Assembly (NCBI GenBank): GCA_900541985.1
Contig: UQLX01000002.1
Coordinates: 124,001 to 188,000 of the forward strand
Source: an uncultured Blautia sp.
Lineage (GTDB): Bacteria; Bacillota; Clostridia; Lachnospirales; Lachnospiraceae
Length of the DNA: 64,000 bases
Reading direction: 5' to 3'
Below the pieces are notes generated by a model that made no database searches, was not told the origin of the DNA, and worked only from the letters and a program-made list of their open reading frames with translations. Below, piece by piece: positions 1 to 7,326 of this stretch (positions are counted from its first letter, which is position 1; each line of letters starts with the position of its first letter). A program made the translations under genes and the position numbers.

Positions 1-191
1 ACATTCGGGATGTCCCTGGTTGCCTTTTCTAATATATTAACACGTTCTTCCACAGAAAACAACGGACTTTTTGCAGAATTATGCAAAACGCCCACTACCA
101 CTCTGTCAAAAGATACGCTGGCTCTCCGGATCACATCCAGATGACCATAGGTAGCCGGATCAAAGCTTCCGGGATATACTGCTGTTACCAT
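1..191 (-). CDS. coaD: Phosphopantetheine adenylyltransferase, 3' part outside window
   Basis: CoaD transfers AMP from ATP to 4'-phosphopantetheine in cytosolic coenzyme A synthesis. Reading leftward from ATG at 191, the first 63 residues begin MVTAVYPGSFDPATYGHLD, the family's N-terminal nucleotide-binding signature with the GHLD (T/HxGH-type) motif, followed by a strand-helix unit (RVVVGVLHN) and SVEERVNILEKA. The rest lies beyond base 1. It follows rsmD by 8 bp in the same direction, the usual rsmD-coaD pairing in Firmicutes. The residues seen show no defect. Confidence 0.95.
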   Translation of the reverse strand, partial: MVTAVYPGSFDPATYGHLDVIRRASVSFDRVVVGVLHNSAKSPLFSVEERVNILEKATRDIPN

Positions 192-199
192 GTGTAGTC

Positions 200-754
200 T
201 CACTTTCTTTTATTCAGAAAAACGTGCTTATTTGTTTTATATTCTTTAGAACGGCTGATCTCATATCCCAGTTCTTCCGCATAGGAAAAATCCGTGTGCA
301 GATCTGCCTCGACAATGATCAGTGTATCTTTATCTGCCAGCTTACTGTCTTTAAGGTATTCCAGTACCTGATGTTCGGCTCCTGTTTCATAGGGAGGATC
401 CATAAAAATACAGTCAAAAACAGGCTGTCCTTCCAGAGAACGAAGCGCCTGCAGAGCATCCATGGCCAGAAGTCTGCCATCATCAGAAAGCTTTGTAAAT
501 GCTAGATTATCTCTGATACAGGCACATGCTTTGGGATTTTTCTCTACAAATACGGCATATTCAGCCCCTCTGCTCAAGGCCTCAATACCAATGGCTCCAC
601 TTCCGCTGAACAGATCCAGAAAGCGGCAGTCCGGTATCACCGGCTGAAGGATATTGAATAATGTTTCTTTTATACGGTCTGTAGTAGGCCGTGTATCTAT
701 GCCCGGCAGTGTTTTCAGGGGAAGACGCCGGGCTTTACCTGCGATTACTCTCAT
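200..754 (-). CDS. rsmD: 16S rRNA (guanine966-N2)-methyltransferase
   Basis: RsmD methylates G966 of 16S rRNA in the small subunit using S-adenosylmethionine. The 184-residue product starts MRVIAGKARRLPL and has the SAM-binding FLDLFSGSGAIGIEALSRGA loop and the catalytic DPPY motif (FMDPPYE). An in-frame start 18 bases further upstream exists, but ATG at 754 overlaps the mgsA stop as ATGA, which favours translational coupling and this start. It is followed by coaD. The length is normal for the family. Confidence 0.95.
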   Translation of the reverse strand: MRVIAGKARRLPLKTLPGIDTRPTTDRIKETLFNILQPVIPDCRFLDLFSGSGAIGIEALSRGAEYAVFVEKNPKACACIRDNLAFTKLSDDGRLLAMDALQALRSLEGQPVFDCIFMDPPYETGAEHQVLEYLKDSKLADKDTLIIVEADLHTDFSYAEELGYEISRSKEYKTNKHVFLNKRK

Positions 755-1146
755 TTCAGATTCAGTCTCCAATCCAGATCACCCCGGGCAAGCCCCAGGA
801 TAAGAAGTTCTGCTGTGGCAATATTGGTAGCCACCGGTATATTGTACTGATCACAGCGCATGGTAATTGCTGAAATATCCGGTTCCTTCGGATCGATCAT
901 TGCCGGATTGTAAAACAGGATCACCATATCCAGATCTTCTCTTTCGATCATTTCCATAAACTGCTTGTCACCACCTATACTGCCTGCAAGAAATTTATGC
1001 ACATGCAGGTTCGTGGCCTCCTCAATTCTTCTTCCCGTAGTTCCCGTGGCATAAACTTCGTGCTTAGCGAGAATATTCTTATAGGCAATACAAAAATCTT
1101 CAATAAGTACTTTTTTGCTGTTGTGTGCAATGATTCCTAAATTCAT
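751..1146 (-). CDS. mgsA: Methylglyoxal synthase family protein with altered active-site residues
   Basis: Methylglyoxal synthase converts dihydroxyacetone phosphate to methylglyoxal and phosphate. The 131-residue protein has the MGS-fold signatures: IAHN near the N-terminus, the phosphate loop ATGTTGRRI, AGSIGGDKQ containing the catalytic-base aspartate (E. coli Asp71), and IPVATNIATAE. Compared with E. coli and B. subtilis MgsA as I recall them, Asp20 is Asn (IAHN for IAHD), Asp91 is Asn (FYNP for W/RDP) and His98 is Lys; Asp71 and Asp101 remain. The enzyme may therefore be slow or have another role. It is first in an mgsA-rsmD-coaD operon behind a good promoter. Confidence 0.8.
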   Translation of the reverse strand: MNLGIIAHNSKKVLIEDFCIAYKNILAKHEVYATGTTGRRIEEATNLHVHKFLAGSIGGDKQFMEMIEREDLDMVILFYNPAMIDPKEPDISAITMRCDQYNIPVATNIATAELLILGLARGDLDWRLNLK

Positions 1147-1226
1147 TGATCATCTCTCCATTCTCACCAATACATTTTATAGTTTTATAATTAATTTTTT
1201 TATTGAGTTCTTTATTTCCCCTTGAC

Positions 1227-1255
1227 ATTATAACAAGTTACCAAAAAAAACGCAA
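1227..1255 (-). promoter_or_regulatory. Sigma-A-type promoter for mgsA-rsmD-coaD
   Basis: On the minus strand TTGCGT (1250-1255) and a perfect TATAAT (1227-1232) are separated by 17 bp. Transcription would begin near 1220, about 75 bases before the mgsA start. Confidence 0.7.
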
Positions 1256-1333
1256 TTAAATCTTGCAAAATATACATAATTCATAGAAATTTAATATTTT
1301 CCAGTTTCAGGCAACGAATACAGGAAATTCTAG

Positions 1334-1361
1334 TGTATTATTTTTAAAAACTCATATACTA
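1334..1361 (+). promoter_or_regulatory. Possible forespore (sigma-G-like) promoter of the SASP gene
   Basis: TATACTA at 1355-1361 is one mismatch from the sigma-G -10 CATACTA. The only -35-like sequence, TGTATT at 1334, is 15 bp away, shorter than normal. SASP genes are sigma-G dependent in known spore formers, so a forespore promoter is expected here, but the match is partial. Confidence 0.3.
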
Positions 1362-1407
1362 TCCGTGTAACATCCAAATAACAAAAACAACCAAGGAGGA
1401 AAAAATA

Positions 1408-1635
1408 ATGTCAAACACAAATTCTTCTAACAAAGCTGTTGTACCGGAAGCAAAGGGCGCACTGGATCGTTTTAAATTTGAAGTAGCCAGTGAACTGGGT
1501 GTGCCGCTTACTGACGGATATAACGGAAATCTTACTTCCAAACAGAATGGTTCTGTAGGTGGTTATATGGTCAAGAAGATGATCGAAGCACAGGAACGTC
1601 AGATGTCCAGCGGTTCTCAGGGAGGACAGTTCTGA
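1408..1635 (+). CDS. Alpha/beta-type small acid-soluble spore protein
   Basis: These proteins coat and protect DNA in the dormant spore core and are degraded by the GPR protease at germination. The 75-residue product contains KFEVASELGVPL, which includes the GPR cleavage region, and a second conserved block NGSVGGYMVKKMIEAQE; both define the family. The length is typical. A strong ribosome-binding site (AAGGAGG) precedes the ATG. The gene stands alone between divergent mgsA and a hairpin terminator. It is direct evidence that the organism forms spores. Confidence 0.95.
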   Translation: MSNTNSSNKAVVPEAKGALDRFKFEVASELGVPLTDGYNGNLTSKQNGSVGGYMVKKMIEAQERQMSSGSQGGQF

Positions 1636-1658
1636 CGCCTGCTCCACTCTCAGGCAGA

Positions 1659-1692
1659 AAAAGCTCAGGAGACCATCGTCACCTGAGCTTTT
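1659..1692. terminator. Bidirectional hairpin terminator between SASP gene and DUF6465 gene
   Basis: An 11-bp perfect stem (AAAAGCTCAGG at 1659-1669 with CCTGAGCTTTT at 1682-1692) carries A/T runs on both sides and lies between the two convergent genes. Confidence 0.85.
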
Positions 1693-1700
1693 CCTGTGTG

Positions 1701-2150
1701 TTATAAACCAAGGAAGCCTGTAATGTCACCATTGATGACATAGTGCGCTCCGTTATCTTCCGGCTTGATATATACTTTTAAGTCTTTAAGCTCTGATTCT
1801 TTTTTGCCCATCTCGTCTGTCCATATCTTCTTAATGCTTTCAACTACGTCTTTTGCATATACCTCTTTACCCCAGAACTGTACATACACCTCTGTGTTCG
1901 CCGGCGCAGCTTTTTTGGCAGCTGTCTTTCTTGCAGCCGGTTTCTTCTCAGCTGTTTTCTTTACAGCCGGTGTCTTTTTAACAGATGCTTTTTCCGTGGT
2001 TTTTTTGGTTGTAACTGCTTTTTCCGGTGTTGCCGCCTCAGCTGCTTTTACCGGTTCTGCAGCAATCTTTGCAGGAGCCTCTTTTTCGATAGCCGTTTTT
2101 GCAGTTGTTGTCTTAGGTTCTGCTTTTTTTGTTGTTGTTCTTGTAGCCAT
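1701..2150 (-). CDS. DUF6465 family protein with Lys/Ala-rich histone-H1-like N-terminus
   Basis: The 149-residue protein has two parts. Residues 1 to about 85 are low complexity, rich in Lys, Ala, Thr and Pro with repeated TxKK/AAKK units resembling histone H1 tails. Residues 86-149 form a compact domain (VYVQFWGKEVYAKDVVESI ... VYIKPEDNGAHYVINGDITG) that I recognise as DUF6465, a Lachnospiraceae family of unknown function. The basic tail suggests nucleic-acid or polyanion binding, which is inference only. ATG at 2150 has AAGGAGG upstream and the gene has its own promoter. It is monocistronic. Confidence 0.8.
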   Translation of the reverse strand: MATRTTTKKAEPKTTTAKTAIEKEAPAKIAAEPVKAAEAATPEKAVTTKKTTEKASVKKTPAVKKTAEKKPAARKTAAKKAAPANTEVYVQFWGKEVYAKDVVESIKKIWTDEMGKKESELKDLKVYIKPEDNGAHYVINGDITGFLGL

Positions 2151-2191
2151 AATAGCCTCCTTACAAGGTGGATTAAAGTAATTACGCTACT

Positions 2192-2220
2192 AGGATACTA
2201 CGTTTTTTGTTTTTTTGCAA
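2192..2220 (-). promoter_or_regulatory. Sigma-A-type promoter of the DUF6465 gene
   Basis: Minus strand TTGCAA (2215-2220), 17-bp A-rich spacer, TATCCT (2192-2197). The start would be about 40 bases upstream of the ATG. Confidence 0.65.
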
Positions 2221-2252
2221 CAATTTGTTTCCCCAAAGAGCTTTTGTACCTG

Positions 2253-4304
2253 TTAAAGTCCAAAAGACTCCATTCTGTTTTTCATACAGGAATATACCTG
2301 TTCCTTCAAAAGTACATGCTGCGGAAGAGACAGATCCGGGTCCAGAGCCAGAATTTCTGCCGCAGCTTCACTTGCATTTTTCAGAATATCTGAGTCGTTA
2401 TAAATATCACCGATGCGGAATTCCATCAGCCCGCTCTGCCGGATTCCAAAAAGATCTCCGGGACCTCTCAGCTTCAGATCCTCTCCTGCAATATAAAATC
2501 CATCATTTGATTTGTTCAGGATATCCAGACGTTTCGATATGTTCTCCTGTCCATTTCCCTGAATAAAAATGCAATAGGACTGGTATTCTCCACGACCCAC
2601 ACGTCCTCTCAGCTGATGCAGCTGGGCAAGACCAAAGCGCTCCGCATTTTCCACCATCATAACCGTAGCATTTGGAACATTGACTCCAACCTCCACTACT
2701 GTAGTCGAAACAAGAACCTGAATCAAACCTTCTGCAAATTCTTCCATGATCCTGTTTTTTTCTTTTGGCTTCATTTTTCCGTGCAGGCAGGCAATTGAAA
2801 TATCTGAAGGAAATATCTGTTTCAGCTTTTTGGTATAATCAAGAACGTTTTCCGCATCCATGCCTTCACTTTCTTCTACCATGGGGCAGATCACATAAGC
2901 CTGTCGTCCCTCCCGGATCTGCCTTTCTATAAAAGCATATGCCTTTGGACGATAGGAAGTATTTACCACACAGTTTTTGATAGGAAGCCTTTTTGCCGGA
3001 AGTTCATCGATCACAGAAATATCAAGATCACCATAAAGAATAATGGCAAGTGTTCTGGGAATCGGAGTCGCACTCATAACCAGAACATTGGGAGGATTTC
3101 CCCTGGTGGTAAGCACTTCTCTCTGCTTTACTCCGAAACGATGCTGCTCATCTGTGATCACAAGGGCCAGATCCCGGTATTCCACGGTCTCCTGGATCAG
3201 AGCATGCGTTCCAATGATCACAGAAGCTCTTCCTTCCCGGATCTCTTCATAGATCAGGCGTTTTTCTCTGGCTGTATGAGAACCCGTAAGCAGTACGGCA
3301 CAGATATCAAGCCCCTGCTCGTGAACAAGTTTCTGAAATGCCTCATAATGCTGTCTGGCCAGCACTTCTGTAGGTACCATCAGCGCAGACTGGTATCCGT
3401 TTTCACAGGTAAGAATCATTGCAAGAAAAGCGAGAATTGTTTTTCCGCTTCCAACATCTCCCTGGACAAGCCTTGACATCAGAGCTTTACCGGAAAGGTC
3501 TCTCTCTATTTCGTGCCATGCGTTTAGCTGCGCTCCGGTCAGGCTGTAGGGCAGATTTTCAATTACCTGTTCTGTCGTCCACGTTTCTTTCATAGGAAAC
3601 ATATTTACAGCTTCTTCTGTCTTTTCTTTCAAAAGCTGCACGGAAAGAATAAAGATAAGAAATTCATCAAAAACCAGTCGTTTTCTTGCAGTCAGCAATT
3701 CCTCCCTATTCCGCGGAAAGTGAATACCGTGAAGCGCGTAGTTTACATCTGCCAAAAGATATTTTTCCTTTATCTCATCAGGAAGGTATTCTCCTCTCAG
3801 TTCCTGTTGTTTCAGAAGCTGCTGTACCGCTTTTATAACAGTCCGGTTCGTCAGTCCTGCGGTCAGTGCATAGACAGGCTGGAGACTGTGCATAATCTCT
3901 TCGTAGGCTGCCGGTGTAAAAATCTCTGGATGCTCCATCTGCAGTTTTCCCTGCCTCCGGATCACCCGACCCCGAAAAGCGAACCGGCTGCCTTTTTTCA
4001 GGGTATTTTTCAGATAAGATGCGTGAAACCAGACGATACCCAGTCTGCCGGAACCATCATCCACTGTAACGGAGATCACCTGTTTCCCTTTGACGGAATT
4101 AACATAAACACCTGTGCACACGAAAGCGGAGACGGTTTTCACCGTCCCCTCTTCCAGCCCGGCAATTTCTGCCGGGACTTCATATTCGTCATAATTTCTG
4201 GGATAATAACGAAGAAGATCATCTGTATCAAAAACTCCTGCTTTCTGGAACAGCTTCTCCGTTTTTTCTCCCACACCTTTCAGTGTTCTCAGACCTTCAC
4301 TCAT
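2253..4304 (-). CDS. recG: ATP-dependent DNA helicase RecG
   Basis: RecG remodels stalled replication forks and branched recombination intermediates. The 683-residue protein has the N-terminal wedge/OB domain (helix-hairpin-helix start GLRTLKGVGEKTEKLF, then about residues 60-150) followed by a superfamily 2 helicase core: Walker A GDVGSGKT, DExH box as DEQH, SATPIPRTL, and a second RecA domain ending with QLRGRVGRG. The C-terminal GDLFGIRQSG block is RecG-specific. Length is normal. It follows fakA by 2 bp in the usual yloU-fakA-recG order. Confidence 0.98.
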   Translation of the reverse strand: MSEGLRTLKGVGEKTEKLFQKAGVFDTDDLLRYYPRNYDEYEVPAEIAGLEEGTVKTVSAFVCTGVYVNSVKGKQVISVTVDDGSGRLGIVWFHASYLKNTLKKGSRFAFRGRVIRRQGKLQMEHPEIFTPAAYEEIMHSLQPVYALTAGLTNRTVIKAVQQLLKQQELRGEYLPDEIKEKYLLADVNYALHGIHFPRNREELLTARKRLVFDEFLIFILSVQLLKEKTEEAVNMFPMKETWTTEQVIENLPYSLTGAQLNAWHEIERDLSGKALMSRLVQGDVGSGKTILAFLAMILTCENGYQSALMVPTEVLARQHYEAFQKLVHEQGLDICAVLLTGSHTAREKRLIYEEIREGRASVIIGTHALIQETVEYRDLALVITDEQHRFGVKQREVLTTRGNPPNVLVMSATPIPRTLAIILYGDLDISVIDELPAKRLPIKNCVVNTSYRPKAYAFIERQIREGRQAYVICPMVEESEGMDAENVLDYTKKLKQIFPSDISIACLHGKMKPKEKNRIMEEFAEGLIQVLVSTTVVEVGVNVPNATVMMVENAERFGLAQLHQLRGRVGRGEYQSYCIFIQGNGQENISKRLDILNKSNDGFYIAGEDLKLRGPGDLFGIRQSGLMEFRIGDIYNDSDILKNASEAAAEILALDPDLSLPQHVLLKEQVYSCMKNRMESFGL

Positions 4305-4306
4305 AT

Positions 4307-5968
4307 TTATTCCACAGAAATAATATAATAATAAATCGGCTGTCCGCCTCTGTTCACCTCTACATCACATTCCGGATAAAGCTCCTCTACAGAAGCTGCA
4401 AGCGCCTCTGCATCCTCCTCGGAAGTATCTGCGCCATAATATATGCTGATCACATCTGCTTCTTCTGTCATCATAGCTGCAATCGTAGCTTCGGCAACCT
4501 TTTCTTTGTTTCCTCCAACAGCCAGAATACCTCTGTCTCCGATACCCATGATATCACCCTCATGGATTTCTTTATCATCCAGACGTGTATCTCTCACCGC
4601 ATAAGTAATCTGTCCTGTCTGTACTTTGGAGATCGCATCTTCCATCATCTCCACATTTTCGTCGGCTGATTTTTCCGGAACATAGCTGATCATGGCAGTA
4701 ATTCCCTGAGGAACCGTTTTGGTAGGTACTACCACGATTTTTTTATCCTCAGTAAGATCCCGTGCCTGATTTGCTGCCAGAATGATATTTTTGTTGTTCG
4801 GGAAAATATAAATGGTTTCCGCATTTACTCTGGCGATGGCATTCAGCATATCCTCAGTACTTGGATTCATTGTCTGTCCGCCTTCAATCAGATAATCCAC
4901 TCCAAGCTCACGGAAAATCTCCGTCAGACCGTCTCCTGCGGAAACAGCGATAAATCCGGCTTCCTTCGGAGGAAGTTTTTCTGCTTCTTCCTGTTCTTTC
5001 GCAAGTTTTTCCGCGTCCTTAATAAGTTTTTCCTGATGCTCTTCCCTCATATTATCAATCTTCATACGGGAAAGTGCACCGTAGGTAAGCGCACGCTCGA
5101 TCGCCTGTCCGGGATGGTTGGTATGCACATGTACTTTAATGATCTCATCATCTGCAACTACCACAATGGAGTCACCGATAGAGGTCAGGAATTCTTTAAG
5201 CTTATGTTCCTCTTCCTCTGAAACCGGCTTGTCAAGCAGAATGATAAATTCCGTACAATACCCAAATTTAATATCTGCCTCTGCCTGAGGAGAGATCTTT
5301 GTCACGGCAGGACCGCTGCTCTTTTCAAAAACAGAATAATCGATCTCCTTGCCCATAAATCCGTCAATAGCACCTCTGAGCACTTCCAGAAGTCCCTGGC
5401 CGCCGGAATCCACCACACCTGCTTCCTTCAGAACCGGAAGCATTTCCGGTGTTTTTGCAAGAGTTTCCTCTGCGTGTGCAAAAACCGCCTCAAAAAATGG
5501 CTGGAGTTCTTCAGCCTCCGGTGCGATTTCAGATGCCTTTCTGGCCGCCTCTCTGGCAACCGTAAGGATCGTACCTTCCTTCGGCTTCATAACAGCCTTA
5601 TAAGCAGTTTCCACCGCACGTTCCATAGCGGCTGCAACGGCAACCGCATCCAGCTGGGACAGTTTTCTCACGCCTCTGGTAAAGCCTCTGAGAAGCTGGG
5701 AGAGGATAACACCGGAGTTTCCTCTCGCACCGCGGAGAGATCCGGAAGAGATAGCTTTTGCAAGAGTTTCCATATCCGGGTTCTCAAGCGCGCTTACTTC
5801 CGCAGCTGCTGACATGATCGTCATTGTCATATTTGTTCCTGTATCACCATCCGGAACAGGAAATACATTTAATTCATTAATCCATTCTTTTTTCGCTTCC
5901 AGATTTCTGGCACCTGCCAGAAACATCCTGGATAATATTTTTGCATCTATGGTTTTTATACTCACCAC
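4307..5968 (-). CDS. fakA: Fatty acid kinase FakA / DhaL-domain protein (YloV)
   Basis: FakA phosphorylates fatty acids bound to FakB (DegV) partners so that exogenous fatty acids enter phospholipid synthesis. The 553-residue protein has an N-terminal DhaL ATP-binding domain with the metal-binding PVPDGDTGTNMT motif and the SLRGARGNSGVILSQ loop, a linker rich in Glu and Lys near residues 320-340, and the FakA C-terminal domain ending GGQPIYYYIISVE. Start is GTG at 5968 or the next codon, also GTG; AGGAGG lies just upstream. It sits in the yloU-fakA-recG operon. No fakB gene is in the window. Confidence 0.92.
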   Translation of the reverse strand: MVSIKTIDAKILSRMFLAGARNLEAKKEWINELNVFPVPDGDTGTNMTMTIMSAAAEVSALENPDMETLAKAISSGSLRGARGNSGVILSQLLRGFTRGVRKLSQLDAVAVAAAMERAVETAYKAVMKPKEGTILTVAREAARKASEIAPEAEELQPFFEAVFAHAEETLAKTPEMLPVLKEAGVVDSGGQGLLEVLRGAIDGFMGKEIDYSVFEKSSGPAVTKISPQAEADIKFGYCTEFIILLDKPVSEEEEHKLKEFLTSIGDSIVVVADDEIIKVHVHTNHPGQAIERALTYGALSRMKIDNMREEHQEKLIKDAEKLAKEQEEAEKLPPKEAGFIAVSAGDGLTEIFRELGVDYLIEGGQTMNPSTEDMLNAIARVNAETIYIFPNNKNIILAANQARDLTEDKKIVVVPTKTVPQGITAMISYVPEKSADENVEMMEDAISKVQTGQITYAVRDTRLDDKEIHEGDIMGIGDRGILAVGGNKEKVAEATIAAMMTEEADVISIYYGADTSEEDAEALAASVEELYPECDVEVNRGGQPIYYYIISVE

Positions 5969-5986
5969 AGGTTCCTCCTCATAAAC

Positions 5987-6346
5987 TTAGTCTATTGCAC
6001 GAACGCCTTCCACATAAATGTTGATTTTTTCAATTTCCATGCCGGTAAATTCTTCTACCTTATATTTGACATTGCTGACAAGATTATCTGCAATCGTGCT
6101 GATATTGATACCGTAAGCCACAATAACGTGGAAATTCAGACGGATCTTATTTTCTTCTGTGATCACTACACTGATGCCATGCTTCAGGCTGTCTCTGTGA
6201 AGAAGCTTCACAAGACCGTCTTTCATGCTGACTGCAGCCATACCAATGATGCCAAAACACTCAACGGCAACACTTCCCGCATAGGTTGCAATTACATCGG
6301 TATCAATGACTATCTGTCCGAGTCCGGAATCTATACGTCCATTCAT
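5987..6346 (-). CDS. Asp23/Gls24 family envelope stress protein (YloU)
   Basis: Members of this family are small proteins linked to envelope homeostasis and often encoded beside fakA. The 119-residue product shows the family pattern: GQIVIDTDVIATYAGSVAVE near the start, a central VVITEENKIRLNFHVIVAYG strand block, and an amphipathic C-terminal helix with KVEEFTGMEIEKINIYVEGV. GGAGG lies 7 bases before ATG. It heads the yloU-fakA-recG operon and is divergent from rpmB, as in most Firmicutes. Confidence 0.9.
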   Translation of the reverse strand: MNGRIDSGLGQIVIDTDVIATYAGSVAVECFGIIGMAAVSMKDGLVKLLHRDSLKHGISVVITEENKIRLNFHVIVAYGINISTIADNLVSNVKYKVEEFTGMEIEKINIYVEGVRAID

Positions 6347-6377
6347 ATAGGTACCTCCAATTTTTTAATATGTATGT

Positions 6378-6404
6378 ATTATAACCTCTTTTCCGCGAAA
6401 AAGG
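6378..6404 (-). promoter_or_regulatory. Probable promoter region of yloU-fakA-recG with imperfect dyad
   Basis: TATAAT occurs on the minus strand at 6378-6383. No convincing -35 lies at the right distance; instead the spacer is an imperfect palindrome (CTTTT..CGCG..AAAAG, 6385-6404). This could be an operator or chance. Confidence 0.4.
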
Positions 6405-6435
6405 AATATTATTTTTATATTTTTCCTTTTTTTGC

Positions 6436-6464
6436 TTGCAAAAGCTGTTTTCTTCTGTTAAAAT
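6436..6464 (+). promoter_or_regulatory. Sigma-A-type promoter of rpmB
   Basis: TTGCAA (6436-6441), 17-bp spacer and TAAAAT (6459-6464) precede rpmB. The start near 6471 leaves a leader of about 30 bases containing AAGGAGGTG. Confidence 0.7.
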
Positions 6465-6501
6465 GAAATCTGTTGAAAAAAAGCGTCAAGGAGGTGCTGT
6501 C

Positions 6502-6690
6502 ATGGCTAAGTGCGCAATTTGCGAAAAAGGAGCTCATTTCGGAAATAATGTAAGTCATTCCCATAGAAGATCCAATAAAATGTGGAAATCCAATGTTAAG
6601 TCTGTAAAAGTTAAGACTGCTACAGGCGGAGCTAAAAAGATGTATGTATGTACTTCTTGTCTCAGATCCGGAAAAGTTGAAAGAGCATAA
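6502..6690 (+). CDS. rpmB: 50S ribosomal protein L28
   Basis: L28 is a component of the large ribosomal subunit. The 62-residue protein starts MAKCAICEKGAHFGNNVSHS and ends CTSCLRSGKVERA. The CAIC and CTSC pairs form the zinc-binding four-cysteine version of L28. An upstream in-frame start would add 22 residues unlike the family, whereas ATG at 6502 has AAGGAGG at correct distance. It is monocistronic, with its own promoter and hairpin terminator, and divergent from yloU. Confidence 0.97.
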   Translation: MAKCAICEKGAHFGNNVSHSHRRSNKMWKSNVKSVKVKTATGGAKKMYVCTSCLRSGKVERA

Positions 6691-6701
6691 TATTCTAATT
6701 T

Positions 6702-6736
6702 AAAAATTCCCCTCGCTGGAGCGTGGGGAATTTTTT
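6702..6736. terminator. Bidirectional terminator between rpmB and a small membrane-protein gene
   Basis: AAATTCCCC (6704-6712) pairs with GGGGAATTT (6725-6733), with further pairing CGC/GCG inside, and T runs on both strands. It lies between two convergent genes. Confidence 0.85.
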
Positions 6737-6881
6737 ATCTGCAAAACATATGATATCCGCACAACAGGCACAAGCCTGCCACGATCACCAGAATCACGCT
6801 TTCTGCAATCAGCATCCCGATCACCATCCCTATACCGATACAAAACAGCATCAGTCCCAGAAGTCTTCCCACAATCCACAC
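6735..6881 (-). CDS. Small hydrophobic membrane protein, 48 aa, unknown function
   Basis: Reading leftward from GTG at 6881, a 48-residue frame runs to TAA at 6735-6737 and encodes two closely spaced hydrophobic segments (GRLLGLMLFCIGIGMVIGML and SVILVIVAGLCLLCGYHMF). A stop codon lies nine codons upstream in frame, so it is not part of a longer gene. AGAAAAGG lies directly before the start, which is close for a ribosome-binding site; a second GTG four codons later is an alternative. The stop abuts the shared rpmB terminator, as expected for a real convergent gene. I do not recognise a named family. Confidence 0.55.
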   Translation of the reverse strand: MWIVGRLLGLMLFCIGIGMVIGMLIAESVILVIVAGLCLLCGYHMFCR

Positions 6882-6955
6882 CTTTTCTCTCTGGTCTATA
6901 TTATCTTATGCAGAAAAAACTTCCGGGAACACTGGTTTCTGTTCCATAGTCTTTA

Positions 6956-7324
6956 TCAGATTTCTGTTCCCTCCGTTTCAGAAGAATTTTTTCCGGAAGC
7001 GAAACGATCCACAAAATCCGGCACCATATCCAGAATCTTTGTAAGACCATCCTGATTTTTTATGTTTACAAGTCTGGTACTTCCATTCTGGATCACCAGA
7101 ACTGCGCTGGGTGTCATCTTTCCGGTCATGCCACCGCCGCCATTGCTTTTTTTCTCTCCCTCAAAGGCTCCGGCACCTACGCCAAAGGCAACGTCCACAA
7201 GAGGAAGGATGATCGTATCCCCTACATGAATTGCTTCACCTACCACTGTTTTGGCAGAAATAAAGCTGTCCAGCCCCTTAAAAAGAGAATTTACGGTATC
7301 CTTAAAATTATTTTCGTTTGCCAT
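6956..7324 (-). CDS. gerW: Sporulation protein GerW / YtfJ family
   Basis: GerW (YtfJ) is a spore protein needed in Bacillus for normal germinant responses. The 122-residue product starts MANENNFKDTVNSLFKGLDSF and shows the family core: KTVVGEAIHVGDTIILPLVDV, the glycine-rich FGVGAGAFEGE...GGGGM loop, and TPSAVLVIQNGSTRLVNI. ATG at 7324 is chosen over one 24 bases upstream because AAGGAGG lies just before it. The DUF2953 gene directly upstream is the usual YtfI-YtfJ pair. Confidence 0.92.
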   Translation of the reverse strand: MANENNFKDTVNSLFKGLDSFISAKTVVGEAIHVGDTIILPLVDVAFGVGAGAFEGEKKSNGGGGMTGKMTPSAVLVIQNGSTRLVNIKNQDGLTKILDMVPDFVDRFASGKNSSETEGTEI

Positions 7325-7326
7325 TT

